From Psococerastis gibbosa (lineage: Eukaryota > Arthropoda > Insecta > Psocodea > Psocidae): a stretch of 64,000 bases of DNA. Of the stretch, positions 63,441-64,000 are shown in pieces (the stretch's first letter is position 1; the number at the start of each line of letters is the position of its first letter). The stretch covers positions 40,042,539-40,106,538 of the forward strand of contig OZ020489.1 of assembly GCA_963971405.1 (NCBI GenBank), written 5' to 3'. Both the position numbers and the translations under genes were made by a program. Below the pieces are notes generated by a model. That model did not search any database. It saw only the letters and a program-made list of their open reading frames with translations, and was not told the origin of the DNA.

Positions 63441-64000
63441 GTCATGGTGGTCCCTCCAGCCGATCCGAAGCATCCTTCTGTAACATCAGATGCATTATAG
63501 ATGTAGAAATGGACTATAAACCGACAGTTCGACGTTCAAGCCTATCGCTCCTATATAGAACTCTAATGGGCACATTACCAAAAGCGAATAAACGTGGCTG
63601 CAGAGAATGTTGCTAATCCAATGAACCTCTTTCGCGGAAGAATTCATTGAGAAATGACTTCAAATTCCAATGTTTTGAGTAGTTGAGCACATGACCAATT
63701 GTGTATTTTTTCCTTCCGTCGAAACCGTTCGGGTTTGGCAACCTGTGTTGCAGCCTTTTGCTTTGTAACCCGGTTCGCCTCCTTTTAAAAACCTGACGTT
63801 ATGCCTTCTCTTGTAGCTGCTGTAGTAACTCTTGGACTAAGCCCTGTTTTTGATTCTATAGGATCCTGCTATAATTCATCCCCGTTGCATAGCCGTCTCA
63901 CACCCTAACAGACCTGCTAGTGTTTGCACATTCTAGCAGGTTTTTTGGCAATCTATCATGTACTGTCATTGATACCATCGAACATAACAGCACATAACAG
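63441..64000. other. Window end, no gene seen
   Basis: No coding stretch was recognised. At 63913-63945 cctgctagtgtttgcacattctagcagg forms a short hairpin. Confidence 0.3.

Noticed and set aside
1-64000. LTR retrotransposons, Polintons or other virus-derived copies
   Set aside because: No paired long terminal repeats and no gag, integrase, capsid or envelope-like coding stretch were recognised; all reverse-transcriptase traces are of the non-LTR type.

Overview
The window is nuclear DNA from an animal, almost certainly an arthropod and probably an insect. It has spliced host genes with GT..AG introns, a chitin-binding peritrophin-type (CBM14) secreted protein, tRNA-derived SINEs, several non-LTR retrotransposon families, hAT and Tc1/mariner elements and many MITEs. 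The DNA is AT-rich, gene-poor and full of short dispersed repeats. The repeat style and LINE types would suit a large hemipteran-like insect genome, but that is inference.

Four host genes are supported. (1) A complete cysteine dioxygenase gene (Cdo1) runs on the minus strand from 18460 to 8728 in five exons. It is assembled here from exon junctions that agree in phase, and all iron ligands and the Cys-Tyr crosslink pair are present. (2) A small CPAP1-type secreted protein with one CBM14 domain lies on the plus strand (36429-38047, three exons), with a decayed tandem copy of its exon 2 in intron 2. (3) A single-exon FHA/coiled-coil/RING protein of the RNF8 type is on the minus strand at 47591-48874. 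(4) A complete secreted S1 serine protease lies on the minus strand from 61226 to 53635, in seven exons. It has a signal peptide, an activation site, an intact catalytic triad and a glycine rather than aspartate at the S1-pocket position. A short unidentified coding stretch (3197-3674) and a possible THAP-type zinc-finger exon (about 49496) are weaker.

The rest is mobile and repetitive DNA. From 1.3 to 3.0 kb there is a satellite of ~137-bp monomers in a four-monomer, ~550-bp higher-order repeat. A second, unrelated array of ~137-bp units lies at 43.8-44.6 kb; arrays of ~256 bp and ~190 bp occur at 24.5-25.1 kb and 55.5-56.1 kb. A decayed Tc1/mariner element occupies 6119-7741. A young, 5'-truncated LINE with a long open frame and a 14-bp target-site duplication is at 29513-32264; its apparent start codon belongs to host flank. 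A frameshifted LINE of another family is at 50770-52145, and about a dozen other LINE 3' ends are scattered about. Two abundant SINE families (about 11 and 8 copies) and a third tRNA-like family are present, including nested insertions. A near-perfect inverted repeat with ~275-bp arms lies at 26731-27293. At least six MITEs share an AGGCGG..-type terminal repeat. No LTR retrotransposon, Polinton or other capsid-bearing element was recognised, and there is no CRISPR or bacterial feature.
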